Shown: positions 19,849-31,329, counted from the first letter of the stretch. The stretch: DNA of 50,000 nt from Symbiodinium natans (GCA_905221605.1 CAJNDS010000144.1:52501-102500), one strand, 5' to 3'. Program-made: numbers and translations. The notes: a model not told the origin generated them from the sequence alone.

Positions 19849-22511
19849 GAACTACTGTGCCGCGCCTTGTGCCGCCTCGGCAGTGTCGAGCTCCCACATG
19901 CAGCGCATGGTGTCGGGCTTCACGTGGTGGACGACCTGGAGATGGCGAACGTCGGGGGCATTCCTAAACCCTACACCCTAAACCCTAAACCTTACACCCT
20001 AAACCCTGAACCCTAAACCCTCAACCCTGAACCCTAAACCCTAAACCCTAGACAAAGCTTCCCATGGGGTTTCGTGCGAGCCCCTGTAGAACTTAGAGTT
20101 CGTAGCCAGGCTTCACTTGGCCTTCATGCGGTTTAGGGTTTCGGGTTTAGGGTTTAGGGTCGGCCTCAGCTTATGCCCTTCGTCGATGCACAACCTTGCG
20201 CCAGACATCTTATCTTCGCATCCAAGGTAGCATTCAAGTGCTCAGCAGGCGCCCAAGAAGACGATAGAAACGAGTTCGGACCTCAATTGATACCTGTCTT
20301 GTCGAGTACGTCTGTTGATTGATATTCTGCCTTCTTGAATTGCATTGGGGGTCGGGCGTGTCAACTTCGTTACTGTCGTTCTCAAGCTACGCCCTAAACC
20401 CTAAACCCTAATTAAACCCTGAACCCTGAACCCTAAACCCTAAACCCTAAACCCTAAACCCTAAACCCTAAACCCCAAAACCCTAAACCCTAAACCCTAA
20501 ACCCTAAACCCTAAACCCAAAGCCTAAGCACAATCTCCGCTGAAACCCTGGGCCCTGGAATCTATGCAAAGCATGTGTCTGAACACTTAAGCCCCCAAAC
20601 CTTTCCGCGCCCAACTCGGGGATCTTTCCACAAAGGCCCCGGCCCAAGTCCGGTTGTGTATGTTGGAAAAGGTGGAGTTACCTCAGAGAGTAGGGTTTAG
20701 GGTTTAGGGTCTAGGGTCTAGGGTTTAGGGTTTAGGGTTTAGGGTTTAGGATTTAGGGTTGACCACAGCTTTAAAGCGGGTCGCTTGGCCTCGCTAAGAC
20801 CCGCAACCCTAAACCTGAGGCTTGGGGGGGGCACCCTAAACCCTAAACCCCAAACCCTAAACCCTAAACCCTAAACCCTAAACCCTAGACCCTAATCCCA
20901 AAACCCTCAACCCTAGAACCGAATCCCAAAACCCAAAACCCTAAACCCCAACAAGAACGCAGGCCAAAAGGGTTTCAGGGTTTAGGAGTTAGGGTTTAGG
21001 GATCAAGGGATTTTGGGCGTACAAATGGTTTAGGGACTGAGAGTTCAGGGGTTAGGGTTTAGGGTTTAGGGAGGGTTTGTTCGGCTTGGGCTTAGGGCTT
21101 GTTGGTTTTGGGATTTAGGGTTTAGGGTTTAGGGTTTGGGGTGGGCAACTACAAAATGGGGCCCAGGTAGGGTGCCACGCTGCAGGATGGGTTCAGTGAG
21201 AAGGAGTTGAAGTCACGGTCGTCGAGGTTGATGGACATGCCACCCTGCACCTCAGGGCCGCAGCGGCAAGAAAAGTAAAAAGCTGCCGCGATGCCGAAAC
21301 TCTACTGGCCCAAAAAGCTGCACCCTTAGGCACCCCCTAAACCCTAAACCCTAAACCCTAAACCCTAAACCCTAAACCCTGAACCCTGAACCCTAAACCC
21401 CAAACCCTAAACCCTAAACCCTAAACCCCAAACACTTCACCGGCTTGGGCTGAGCCCGAGGCAAGGCTGGCAATCAGCACGCCCACGGCGGGATCATCGG
21501 GATGGGGGATGGTGTTTGCAGCTGCCTGCAAAAGCGAAATGGATAGGGTTTAGGGTTTAGGGTTTAGGGTTTAGGGTTTAGGGTTTAGGGTTTAGGGTTT
21601 AGGGTTTAGGGTTTAGGGTTTAGGGTTTAGGGTTTAGGGTTTAGGGTTTAGGCTTTAAGGTTTAGGGTTTAGGGTTTAGGGTATAGGCTTTATAAGTTTA
21701 GGGTTTAGGGTTCTAGAGTTCTTGAGGTCAACGTTCAGGGTTCAGGGATTGCATCTTGTACATTTTAATCCCGATGCCCGAAACCCGAAACCCTAAACCC
21801 AAAACCCTAAACCCCAAACCCTAAACCGTAAACCCTAAACCCTAAACCTAAACTAGTGTCTATTAAACGAATGACCACCGGACGCGTTGCACACCTCGTC
21901 CAGGATTTCGTTCCTCCGCTCCTGGCCGCTTGGCTCTGGAACCGCCAAGTGAAGCTCTGCGTAAACGGACCTGAACCCTAAACTCCCCGACCTTGGGGTT
22001 TAGGGTTTAGGGTTTAGGGTTTAGGGTTTAGGGTTTAGGGTTTAGGGTTTAGGGTTTAGGGTTTAGGGCTTCGGGACTTTAACAAGTTGATCCTCACCAC
22101 TTAGGGCTTGGCAGGGGGGGTTGCCTCCCAAACCAGAAGACCTCAGCCACCCCTCCCTTCCAAGAAGCTGTGCCTAGGGTTTAGGGTTTAGGGTTTAGGG
22201 TTTAGAGTTTAGGGTTTAGGGTTTAGGGTTTGGGGTAGTTTAGGGTTTAGGGTTTAGGGTTTAAGGTTTAGGGTTTAGGGGTTAGGGGTTTAGGGTTAAG
22301 GGTTTAGGGGTTTCGGGTACAGGGTTTAGGGGTTGGAGTCCCACCCCGGCGCCCAAGGCAGGAACTCCTCCAGATCTCCATCGAAGGCCACCACGACGGC
22401 AGCGACGAGGTCAGCGGACATGGCCCAAAGCAAACCGCGTGCCTTAGGAGCACCACGGTTTAGGGTTTAGTAGGGTTTAGGGTCTAGGGTTTAGGGTTTA
22501 GGGTTTAGGGT
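19849..22511. repeat. Alternating telomere-type arrays and islands
   Basis: CCCTAAA 19966-20051, 20394-20530, 20835-20950, 21337-21433 and 21780-21855. TTTAGGG 20130-20160, 20692-20760, 21545-21710, 21997-22070, 22177-22335 and 22460-22511. The longest unique stretches are 20161-20393 and 21140-21336; no gene recognised in either. Confidence 0.9.
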
Positions 22512-22535
22512 ATTTCCCAAAATCGGGGGACCACG

Positions 22536-22620
22536 TGGGATGTTCCCCCCGTTATACCAACAGTCATTGTAGTATCCCCTCTTTTAATTCCGACTGTCAG
22601 TATAAGGGGGAACATCCCAA
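22536..22620. mobile_element. MITE family A, copy 5
   Basis: It starts TGGGATGTTCCCCCCGTTAT with ACCAACAGTC and ends GACTGTCAGTATAAGGGGGA followed by ACATCCCAA. 85 bp; the ends pair over about 28 bp with few mismatches. Confidence 0.85.
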
Positions 22621-22673
22621 GGTACTGTTATCCAAAATAAAATAGAAGCCCTTTAACGGGACACCCAAAACGG

Positions 22674-22700
22674 GTGCCGCTAATGTCGGAAACCCCATAT
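22674..22700 (+). repeat. Dispersed repeat, copy 1 (inverse copy at 45487-45514)
   Basis: GTGCCGCTAATGTCGGAAAC then CCCATATG matches the reverse complement of 45487-45514 with about two differences. A weaker relative is ACCCAAAACGGG ... GATGTAGGAAACTACC near 31540-31575. The full element ends are not resolved. Confidence 0.55.
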
Positions 22701-23485
22701 GGGCCTATACTTAATTGAGAATCGGCAGCTTGTATTTTGCAAAATATGTGGGGAGCATGAGGGTTACGTGGTGGCCCAATTCAAATAAGGGCACCATTTT
22801 CTCGGTTAGAATGATAAGGGAGTCTTGAACCAACAAACGGAAAACTGGCAACACTGGCCTACCAAGTTTTATCCGGGGCTGGAACGAGTAGGATTTGCTT
22901 GGGCGTAGGGTTTAGGGTTTAGGGTTTAGGGTTTAGGGTTTAGGGTTTAGGGTTTAGGGTTCAGGGTTCAGGGTTTACGGTTTAGGGTTTAGGGTTTAGG
23001 GTTTAGAGTTTAGGGTTGATAAGGTCAAGGCACTACAAGGCTTATCAATAAATTGGTGGACACTTCCCAGGGCCAAAAAAGACAGATTGAAGGTTCATCC
23101 GGGTAGCTTTGTTTAAAGTCGGGCTTTTAGGGTTTAGGGTTCATGAAGGGGTATAAGGAGGGACCCCCAAGAAGGGACCCTTAATCACATTCCCCTTATA
23201 GAACCCTTATGTATACCTATAAACCAAAGTAGCCCCGAAACAAAAAAACAAACAAGTAACCCCTAAGGTCCCTTATGATGTGCATCATTATCTGCTTTTT
23301 AGGGTTTAGGGTTTAGGGTTTAGGTGCTTGGGGTTTAGGGGTATAAGGTTTCGGAGTCTAGGGCTTGGGGGTTTGGGGTTATGTCCGAAAATAGGGGTGC
23401 CCCTTTTTGGAACTCCCCCCCCCCCCCCCCCCCCCCCATATACTATTGAATACTATCATGCACAATCTTTTTGACATACAATAGT

Positions 23486-23586
23486 TTGGGATGTTGCCCC
23501 CACTACTAACTGTCCTTCAAAGGGCTGAAAGTAGCGCCTATTGTCATCTCTATTAAGGAGTGGTAGTATAAGGAGGAACATCCCAA
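23486..23586. mobile_element. MITE family A, copy 6
   Basis: It starts TTGGGATGTTGCCCCCACTA and ends AGTATAAGGAGGAACATCCC then AA. 101 bp. Flanking ATACAATAG (left) and CATTGTAT (right) are themselves inverted, so the inverted repeat may be longer in this copy. Confidence 0.8.
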
Positions 23587-23896
23587 GCCATTGTATACCA
23601 TCATGTACAGTACTATCTTTGTACATACTATTGTATCTTAAACCAGATACTAGTATAGATGATATACTCTATGTCAGTTCCCTACATTAGTACTGCATTA
23701 GAATTCTCTCAATGCGGCTCCTTGTAGGGTTCAGTGCGTTAGGGGCCTCATGCTGAAGTGGCCCTAGAACTTAGAGGGCTTAGGGTTTAGGGTTTAGCAG
23801 TTTATCGTTTAGGGTTGGCTGCCACGATGATTTTCGGAGCTTAGGCTTGAGGGTTTAGACGCTCCGAGTGGATTTTCAGAACAATTTCACCCCAAC

Positions 23897-24590
23897 CCCT
23901 AACCCCTAACCCCTAAACCCTAAACCCTAAACCCTAAACCCTAAACCCTAAACCCTAATTCGTCTCAGGCTGAGCTGCGTAGGGTGGGAAGATGTCACCC
24001 CAGGACGGATGCTCTTGCTTCGGAAACTGCTCGTAGGAGTTGTAGTGCTGATGCTCGGGATCCTTCGGCGCAGGGCCCCTAAACCGGGGGTTTAGGGTTT
24101 AGGGTTTAGGGTTTAGGGTTTAGGGTTTAGGGTTTAGGGTTTAGGGTTTAGGGTTTAGGGTTTAGGGTTTAGGGTTTAGGGTTTAGGGGTTAAGCCATTT
24201 CAACCCTATAACCTTGTAAACCTTATAGACCTTACTAATCTTATAAACCTTTCCAAACAATATAAACCTTCCAAACGTTGTAAACCCACTAAACCTTGCA
24301 GAGCCGCACCCCGTTCCAAGAAGCATCAGGGTGCTGAAAGAGCAGCTGTCCAAATTGGACACTGGAGGCCCCGTATGTCTTGCAAACCTACAAGCCTTAC
24401 AAACCCCATGAATCTTGAACCTTCTAAACCCTACAACCCTATAAATCTTGCAATTCCAGGAAGCTTGCAACCTCAAACACACATCTTATAGCCCTGCCAG
24501 CCTTATGACCTTCTAAACCAACCCGAAACCCTAAACCCTAAACCCCAAACCCTAAACCCTAAACCCTAAACCCCAATAACCCCAAACCCT
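23897..24590. repeat. CCCTAAA array, island, TTTAGGG array, unique stretch
   Basis: CCCTAAA 23897-23957, island 23958-24086, TTTAGGG 24089-24190. 24191-24519 is unique with many AAACCTT words; its 99-residue minus frame is rich in repeated YKV/FR-type residues and not recognised. CCCTAAA 24520-24590. Confidence 0.75.
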
Positions 24591-24910
24591 ATCCGGTCTC
24601 AGTCGCCCGAACCGGACTGGAGCCATGGTCGATCATGCCCCACAAGTAGCCTCAGGTCGCCAAGGGGCTCGAGTTTTTGTTTTCAGGGTTTTGGGGTCCA
24701 AGGTTTTAGGGCTATAGGGGATATTGGTTTAGGGCTTAAGGTTTAGGGTTTATAGGGTTTTAGGGTTTAGGGTTTAGGTAAGGGTGTTTAGGGTACCGGG
24801 TTTAGGGACTTTAGGGTCTGCAGGGTTCACCTACCTACGGATACTGCATCGTGATCGGGTCTCGCTACAGGCACGCAGGGTCAAAGAGGGCGGGGCATGG
24901 CTCTACTTGA

Positions 24911-25001
24911 ACTGGCTGGTTCTTAGGGTTTAGGGTTTAGGGTTTAGGGTATAGGGTTTAGGGTACCTCATTCCCTCATGCCCTACTAAGAACCAGCCAG
25001 T
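24911..25001. repeat. Perfect 16-bp inverted repeat enclosing a TTTAGGG run
   Basis: ACTGGCTGGTTCTTAG (24911-24926) and CTAAGAACCAGCCAGT (24986-25001) are exact reverse complements. Between them lies a short TTTAGGG array. Related CTACTAAGAACCAG occurs at about 47047, and AACCAGCCACTGAAGGTTGG at about 25342. Confidence 0.65.
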
Positions 25002-25166
25002 GAAAGTTCATGGGCTGTAGGGCAAGGCGGGTGACCACGCACACCGCAACCGATCAGAACGAGGTAGAGGTATTCCGGCAAGCTTTGCTGTCTATCCCAT
25101 TTGTGGTAAGTTATCTTAAGTTCCTTGCCTGCAACCAAGCCTCATGCCGCTCTCATGGATCTCCGC

Positions 25167-25420
25167 ACCCTAAACCCTAAACCCTAAACCCTAAACCCTA
25201 AACCCTAAACCCTAAACCCTAAACCCTAAACCCTAAACCCCAAACCCTATGAGATGCAGACCGAAGCAACGCACTGGGGGCCGGCTCGCCAGCTGCGCCA
25301 GAAGTGCCGGTGCACGCAGGTACACATCGTCGTCGTGTCGAACCAGCCACTGAAGGTTGGGGTACCTGGTTTAGGGTTTAGGGTTTAGGGTTTAGGGTTA
25401 GGGTTCAGGGTTTAGGGTTT
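25167..25420. repeat. CCCTAAA array, 119-bp island, TTTAGGG array
   Basis: CCCTAAA 25167-25248, island 25249-25368, TTTAGGG 25369-25420: minichromosome-like polarity. Confidence 0.9.
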
Positions 25421-25563
25421 GTATGAGATTGAAGGTTGGGGTACCTTGAATACAGGATAGTAAGGTTTAGGGTTTAGCGTGTTTAGGGTTTAGGGTTTGT
25501 ATGATCTGTAAGTAATATGTATATACAGAATATTAGGGTTTAGGCTTTAGGGTAACGTACAGT

Positions 25564-25664
25564 TTGGGATGTTCCCCCTTATACTAAGAATCCTTAATCG
25601 GGACTATAATAGGGGGTACTAACATCCCTACCAAGGGCTGTTAGTGTACAGGGGAACATCCCAA
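25564..25664. mobile_element. MITE family A, copy 7
   Basis: It starts TTGGGATGTTCCCCCTTATA and ends GTACAGGGGAACATCCCAA. 101 bp, the same length as copies 2 and 6. An internal ATAATAGGGGGTACT motif is shared with copy 3 (ATAATAGGGGGAACT). Confidence 0.85.
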
Positions 25665-25689
25665 CATACAGTATAGTAGGGTTTAGGGT

Positions 25690-25960
25690 TTAGGGTTTAT
25701 ATGGCACGTAAGTAAGAAGTAAAAGCAGAAACGTATGTGTACATCTATATCTATGTATATATATATATAATACATGTATAATATACATATATATATATAT
25801 ATGTGTACCATGATGTATCATATATGATATGTTATATGTTCTATATTATATTATACTTCCCATAATATATACTTTGCATTGCACCATATTCTACATATAA
25901 TCATAAAGTTAATTCAAATAAAGACATTATGTAATATAATTGGCTTAGGGGCTCGGCTAC
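25690..25960. repeat. AT-rich tract with (TA)n
   Basis: ATATATATATA runs at about 25757-25803 inside about 200 bp of AT-rich DNA. It stands out sharply in a GC-rich window and immediately precedes the CCCCAAAA-like tract. Confidence 0.85.
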
Positions 25961-25995
25961 ATCCCAACTGGCAGCGAGCTACGCGGGCGACCCTC

Positions 25996-26195
25996 CACCC
26001 AAAACCCCAAAACCCCAAAAAACCCAAAACCCCCAAAACCCCAAAATACCCAAAAACCCCAAAAACCCCAAAAAACCCAAAAACCCCAAAAAACCAAACC
26101 AAAAACCAAAAAGACCCAAAACCCCAAGACACCCCAAGACACCCCAAAATCCCCAACACCCCACGACACCCCAAAACACCCCAAAAACCGCCCAA
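25996..26195 (-). repeat. CCCCAAAA-like tract
   Basis: Irregular CCCCAAAA, CCCAAAAA and CCCCAAGACA units. The complement TTTTGGGG resembles the Euplotes/Oxytricha telomere unit. Frames over it (NPKTPKTPK, or FWGFLGF on the other strand) are repeat translation, not genes. Confidence 0.85.
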
Positions 26196-26259
26196 GACAC
26201 ACCAACGTGGTGCCCAGGCGCCGCTTCGCGGCCCAACTCAGCATGACTAGCGCCTTCAG

Positions 26260-26640
26260 GTCCAGGGTTCAGGGTTCAGGGTTCAGGGTTTAGGGTTTAG
26301 GGCTTAGGGCTAGAGCTTATAGGGTTTAGGTTTTAGGGTGAGAAGCGCCTTCAAATTCAGGGTTCGGTAGGACTCCACCACTGGGAGCTCCACCACGTCG
26401 CCCTTGTCGAGGTCATGCAGCTCCTGGGACCTCGGGTGCTGTAGGGTTTAGGGTTTAGGGTTTAGGGTTTAGGGTTTACGGTTTAGGGTTTAGGGTTGAG
26501 GGTTAGGGTTTAGGGTTTAGGGTTTAGGGTTTAGGGTTTAGGGGTTAGGGGTTAGGGATTAGGGGTTAGGGGTTAGGGGTTAGGGGTTTGGGGTTTGGGG
26601 TTTGGGGTTTGGGGTTTGGGGTTTGGGGTTTCGGGTGCAA
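26260..26640 (+). repeat. TTCAGGG/TTTAGGG array, island, mixed G-strand array
   Basis: 26260-26340 begins with TTCAGGG units. Island to 26441. 26443-26635 progresses TTTAGGG to TTAGGGG to TTTGGGG. Confidence 0.9.
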
Positions 26641-26647
26641 GTACCCG

Positions 26648-26739
26648 GTTCTTGTTAAGGAACTTAAGCTGAGCCACCACAGTAAGGATATTAGATGTGT
26701 GTATTTACTATTTAACCCCACGGGAACTTAAACAAGAAC
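26648..26739. mobile_element. Small inverted-repeat element, family F copy 1
   Basis: Ends GTTCTTGTTAAGGAACTTAA and GGGAACTTAAACAAGAAC are inverted. 92 bp. The left part (TGTTAAGGAACTT then AG and a CCACA motif) recurs at 45723-45752. Confidence 0.6.
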
Positions 26740-26879
26740 TCGAAACCCTAAACCCTAAGCCCTAAGCCATAAACCCTAAACCCTAAACCGTATCTCTGGA
26801 ACCTGACAACTCCATGCCATCACTCCGCTCGACCTCTCCGAAGCCATGGAGGAAAAAACCTACAAAACCCTTTGGCGCT

Positions 26880-27980
26880 TAGGGTTTAGGGTTTAGGGTT
26901 GCCCTAGTTTAAGGCTTTGAGCTGTAGGCTTTATAAGTTGTAAGGTTATAGAGTCATAGGGTGGTTTAGGGCTTGGGGTTGAGGATTTTTACATCGGGTT
27001 TATAGAGTCATAGGGTCTAGGGCTACGGGGTTGCGGGTTTTTACGGCCTAAACCGAAACGCTAAACCCTAAACCCTAAACCCTAAACCCTAAACCCTAAA
27101 CCTACACCCTAACCCCAGAAAAAAATCCAATCAGGAAGGCTCGTTGGCAGCGGTGCCGACGAAGAAGCGCTGAACCACAGCCGGCGCCTGTGGCCCTAAA
27201 CCCTAAACCCTAAACCCTAAACGCTAAACCCTAAACCCTCAGACCTGCCCCTAGGGAGCGGGGCTTAGGGTGTAGGGTGTAGGGTGTAGGGTGTAGGGTT
27301 TAGGGTTTAGGGTTTTAGGGTTTTAGGGTTTAGGGTTTAGGGTTTGGGGTTCTTAAGGGAGGGGGGTTCAAGGGGGGTATGCAACCCAAGGTTCCCTCAT
27401 ACTCCCCACTACTTCCTAAGCTTCCTTGAGGTTCCCTAGGTACCATGTACCTACCCCCCCAATGAACTTCCCTCCCTTAAGAATTTCCGAAGCCATACCG
27501 TGAATCGACTGTACGTCAACCTATTTCACCCTCCAAGGCCCTAAAAGAATTGGAGCCCCGCAACTTCGGGTCTGAAAAGCCCAACCTAAACCCGAAGGAT
27601 TCAAAAGGGGGCCTTAAAGTGGCTTTAAACCCCTCAAGCAAAGCCCTAAAAAAAAGCGCGCCTGCTTCCGGGCAAGCGACCTAAACTCCTTAAATCCATG
27701 AAAGCCTTAACTCAAAAACAACAAAAAAACCTAAGCCCTAGCGCCCCAGACCCCCTGCACCTCCTGAACCCCTAAACCCCACAACGCCCTAAACACCTCC
27801 CACACCTAACGATCGACCCTAAACCCTTCTTTCGCCACCCAAGAGGGGTTTAGGGTTTCGGGCTGAGCGTTATTTAGGGCTGAAGGGTGCAGGAACCCTA
27901 AACCCTAAGCCCTAAGCCCTAAGCCCTATGCCCTAAGCCCTAAACCCTAAACCCTAAACCCTAAACCCTAAACCCTAAAC
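26880..27980. other. Sparse arrays and unique DNA
   Basis: CCCTAAA 27050-27115 and 27194-27240; GTGTAGG/TTTAGGG 27265-27349; MITE C-like element 27350-27483; unique 27484-27892; CCCTAAA 27893-27980. No gene recognised. Confidence 0.7.
27350..27483. mobile_element. MITE family C-like, copy 2
   Basis: Ends TTCTTAAGGGAGGGGGGTTC and GAACTTCCCTCCCTTAAGAA are inverted with two mismatches. The interior GGTTCCCTCATACTCCCC with CTACTTCCTAAG resembles the left arm of 39915-40055. The terminal sequences differ, so it may be a related but distinct subfamily. Confidence 0.65.
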
Positions 27981-27981
27981 C

Positions 27982-28644
27982 TCTCTTTCATACATATTTT
28001 AAATGTTAATGGAGTTGCTGGGCAAGGTTGTTTTTTTACTGGGCAAGGTCGTTCGGTTCAAAAAACGACCTTGCCCAGAACAAAAAATGACCTTGCCCAG
28101 AAAAAATGACCTTGCCCAGTAAAAGAGTTACTGGGCAAGGTCATTTTTTTCACTGGGCAAGGTCATTTTTCTTTACTGGGCAAGGTCATTTTTGTTACTA
28201 GGCAAGGTCATTTTTTTACTGGGCAAGGTCATTTCTTTACTGAGCAAGGTTATATTTTGTGCTGGGCCCAATACAAAAATGACCTGGCGCAGCAAAACAA
28301 ATGACCTTGCCCAGTAAAAAACATGACCTTGCCCAGTAACTCTTTTACTGGGCAAGGTCATTTTTTTTCTGGGCAAGGTTGTTTTTTTTACAGGGCAAGG
28401 TCTTTTTTTGCTGGGCAAGGACATTTTTTTACTGGGCAAGGTCATTTTTTTTGTACTGGGCAAGGTCATTTTCTTTACTGGGCAAGGCCTTTTTTGACTG
28501 GGCAAGGTCATTTGTTTACTGGGCAAGGTCATTGTTTACTGGGCAAGGTCGTTCCATAAGTGAAATATTGTGGGATTCTTTGGGCGGGTGGGTATTTTTC
28601 TGGAGTAAATTCTTGACTAGTGAATGCTTGGACTTGAAATGCTG
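27982..28644 (+). mobile_element. Bidirectional ~20-bp repeat array element 1 (shared ends, CTGGGCAAGGTCATT units)
   Basis: Flanked on both sides directly by CCCTAAA repeats. It starts CTCTTTCATACATATTTTAA, TGTTAATGG. The interior (28018-28552) is about two dozen copies of a unit around CTGGGCAAGGTCATTTTTTT. It runs in blocks: forward, reverse, forward, reverse, forward, so parts can fold into long hairpins (for example CGACCTTGCCCAG facing CTGGGCAAGGTCG at 28038-28078). The end section 28560-28644 holds GATTCTTTGGGCGGGTGGGT. The same start and end sections, in the same order, bound 40409-41104, whose array is different. Small frames read across the array are repeat-derived. No protein is recognised. 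Confidence 0.75.
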
Positions 28645-30270
28645 AACCCTAAACCCTAAACCCTAAACCCTAAACCCTAAACCGGGCCTTCTCCACGACA
28701 AAGCGGCCCCAGGTCTCCCGAAGAACCTCATGCGCTCTCAAGAGTTTGCTTCTGTTGGGTTTAGGGTTTAGGGTTTAGGGTTTAGGGTTTAGGGTTTAGG
28801 ATTTAGGGTTTGGGGTTTAGGGTTTAGGGTTTAGGGTTTAGGGTTTGGGGTTTGGGGTTTGGGGTTTAGGGTTTAGGGCTTGGGGTGCCAGGTCAGGTAA
28901 CCACAGTTGGGGGCAGACAGAATGATATGTAGAGCCAAGCCACCCCGCAAAAAAGCAACCGGGATCAGCAAGCTTTTTCTTGTTTTGCTGGGCCGAAACC
29001 CTAAACCCTAAACCCTAAACCCCAAACCCTAAACCCTAAACCATCAGCCATCATCTTGGGACACTTTGACGAGGACAATCATCGGGAATAAAAACCTGGA
29101 ATCCCTGAGCCTGCACCTGCGACTTTCGGGCGCCAGGCCGGCACGCCATACTTAGGGTTCAGGGTTTGGGGTTTAGGGCTTAGGGTTTGGGGTTTGGGGT
29201 TTAGGGTTTAGGGTTTGGGGTTTGGGTTTTAGGGTAAAGGGTTCGGGCATGGGGTTTTGGGGTGGGAAGTCGTGGCTTAGCATGGAGGCTTTGTTGCGGC
29301 GACTCATGTCTTTCAGAGTGAGGCCCGAAACCCCTAAACCCTAAACCCTAAACCCTAAACCCTAAACCCTAAAACCTGTGTGTGACGTGCCGGCCTGGCG
29401 CAGTTCGTGCGCCGATCGCCTCGACATGACGCAGAAGACCACAGCCACAGCCTCCCATGCAGGGTTTTTAGGGTTTAGGGTTTAGGGTTTTTGGGGTTTG
29501 GGGTTTGGGGTTTAGGGTTTAGGGTTTAGGGTTTGGGGTTTGGGGTTTTTAGGGTTTAGGGTTTAGGGGTTGAGCATTTAGGGATTAGGGGGTTAGGGCT
29601 TGTAGGGTGTCGACGGTCAGCCTCAACCAAGGCCGTGACACCATTCTCTGGCCCATTCTTAGCTGCTGAGTTCATAAGCCCCATAAACGTGTACACTTTC
29701 AGTTTTATCGGGCACTATAGTATCCCAAAAAAGTGTAATTCAGCTACGGAGTATTCTATATAGAGCAGCACAAGGTCTCGGGCCATAGGCAGACCCTAAA
29801 GCCTAAACCATAAATCCGTAACTGCATCAGATCTCTCCTCCCCATAGCAACATAATCCCTCAACCCTGAGCCCCCGTGACAAACAACAATTCGGGTTTAG
29901 GGTTTAGGGCTTAGGGTATAGGGTTGAGGGGTTTAGGGTGTTGGGTTTAGGATTACCGTGACAATAAAGAGGCTAGCTCAGAAGTTTCAGTCCCATCTTG
30001 GAGAGCTCTAGCAATCCTGTTCATCTCACGCAAAATCCACCACCCTAAACCCTAAACCCGAAACCCTAAACCCCAAACAACCCCCATGTGTACCTGCTAC
30101 AAAACAAGTAGAGACTCGCGCTGGGGGGGGGCACCCTAAACCCTAAACCCTAAACCCTAAACCCTAAACCCTAAACCCCTAAACCCTAAACCCTAAACCC
30201 TAAACCCTAAACCCTAAACCCTAAACCCTAAACCTCAAACCCCAAACCCCTCAACCCTAAACCCTAAACC
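28645..30270. repeat. Alternating telomere-type arrays and islands
   Basis: CCCTAAA 28645-28683, island, TTTAGGG/TTTGGGG 28757-28888; CCCTAAA 28995-29042; TTTAGGG 29156-29235; CCCTAAA 29333-29372; TTTAGGG 29467-29610; CCCTAAA 30042-30078 and 30132-30270. Unique 29611-29895 has no recognised gene. Confidence 0.9.
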
Positions 30271-30359
30271 TGGCCTCATCTGGGTCCTCCGCCTTCGCCC
30301 GCCGCTGCTGCCGATCTGCGGCGTCGCAAAGAGCGCACGCGGCGACCTGGCAAGGGGAA

Positions 30360-30930
30360 GTTTAGGGCGTAGTACGGTTTAGGGTTTAGGGTTTAGGGTT
30401 GTTTAGGGTTGTTTCGGGTTGTTTGTTTTTGTAGGGTTTAGGGTACTGTGGGGTTGAGGGTTCAGGGGTATAGGGTTCATGGGGTATAGGGGGGTTGTAG
30501 GGTTTCAAGGGTTTATAGGGCTTCGAGGGTTTTAAGGGTTTATAGGGCTTGAAGAGTGGAGGGGAGGCGCACAGGGTTTTTAACACACATTTACATCGGC
30601 GCGTGCCGTCTAACTCGAACACAAGCGTATACAAATGAAGCTGAAACTCTAAACTCTATAAACCGAAACAAGACTGCCTGCCTCTGCACGCCGTGGTACC
30701 GGCTCTGTGTAGCGGTAGCGAAACAGCACCTTAGTAGACAGATCCTGAAGACATGAGGCTGAACCCCTAAACTGCCTGGAAGCAAGTGCGCGGGAATGCT
30801 CGAAAACTTCGCTGGCTACACAAGATGTGCCTAGAGATAGTGTGAAGCACTCTGTCCCCCCACCCTGACCTGCATGAGAAGCGTGAAGGTCTCTTTGAAC
30901 TCCATGATCTTCTCCTAGCACGGGTGGAGA
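30360..30930. other. Unique region, no recognised gene
   Basis: G-rich TTTAGGG-derived text to 30560, then about 370 bp of ordinary-looking sequence. Overlapping short frames on both strands (66-90 residues) are not recognised; an exon fragment is possible but unsupported. Confidence 0.4.
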
Positions 30931-31190
30931 AACCGTAAACCCTAAACCTTAAACCCTAAACCCTAAAGCCTAAAGCCTAAAGCCTAAAGCCTAAAGCCTA
31001 AAGCCTAAACCCTAAACCCTAAACCCTAAAGCCTAAAGCCCTAAGCCCTAAACCCTAAAATCCGTAAACCCTAGTTTGGCTCTGCGAAGTGCCGGCCATC
31101 CACGTCGGAGGCCCAGGTACCCCTAAACCCTACACCCTACACCCTACACCCTAAACCCTAAACCCTAAACCCTAACCCTAAGCCCTAAAC
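30931..31190 (-). repeat. CCTAAAG-variant and CCCTAAA arrays
   Basis: Six to seven CCTAAAG units at 30964-31007, then CCCTAAA with CCCTAAG. Second array 31120-31190 with CCCTACA units. Confidence 0.9.
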
Positions 31191-31329
31191 CAAACACAGA
31201 TTGCTGAGAACGGCTGCCCTGGACAGTGCTCCTTCGATTTCGCCACCATCAAGTTTTCCAGGTACGCCTGCGCCAAGGCAACGCTCGGCAGGCTGCCGTA
31301 CTCCCAGCAAATTCCCTAAACCATAACTA

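Larger units (their letters stand above)
22621..23896. other. Mostly unique stretch with small repeats
   Basis: Unique 22621-22904 holds the 22674-22700 repeat. TTTAGGG 22905-23018. Short TTTAGGG words at 23128-23142 and 23298-23325. C run of 23 bases at 23415-23437. MITE A copy 6. 23587-23735 is AT-richer. No gene recognised. Confidence 0.6.

Noticed and set aside
25914-26250. Four overlapping frames (NPKTPKTPK and FWGFLGF repeats)
   Set aside because: Translation of the CCCCAAAA-like tract on both strands; no non-repeat domain.
28018-28552. CRISPR array
   Set aside because: Units are nearly contiguous, vary, invert in blocks and have no unique spacers; the context is eukaryotic.
28173-28645. 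Frames of MTLPSKK / GQGHFF repeats as a repeat protein
   Set aside because: Present in several frames of both strands of the same repeat array, without a common start or other domain.
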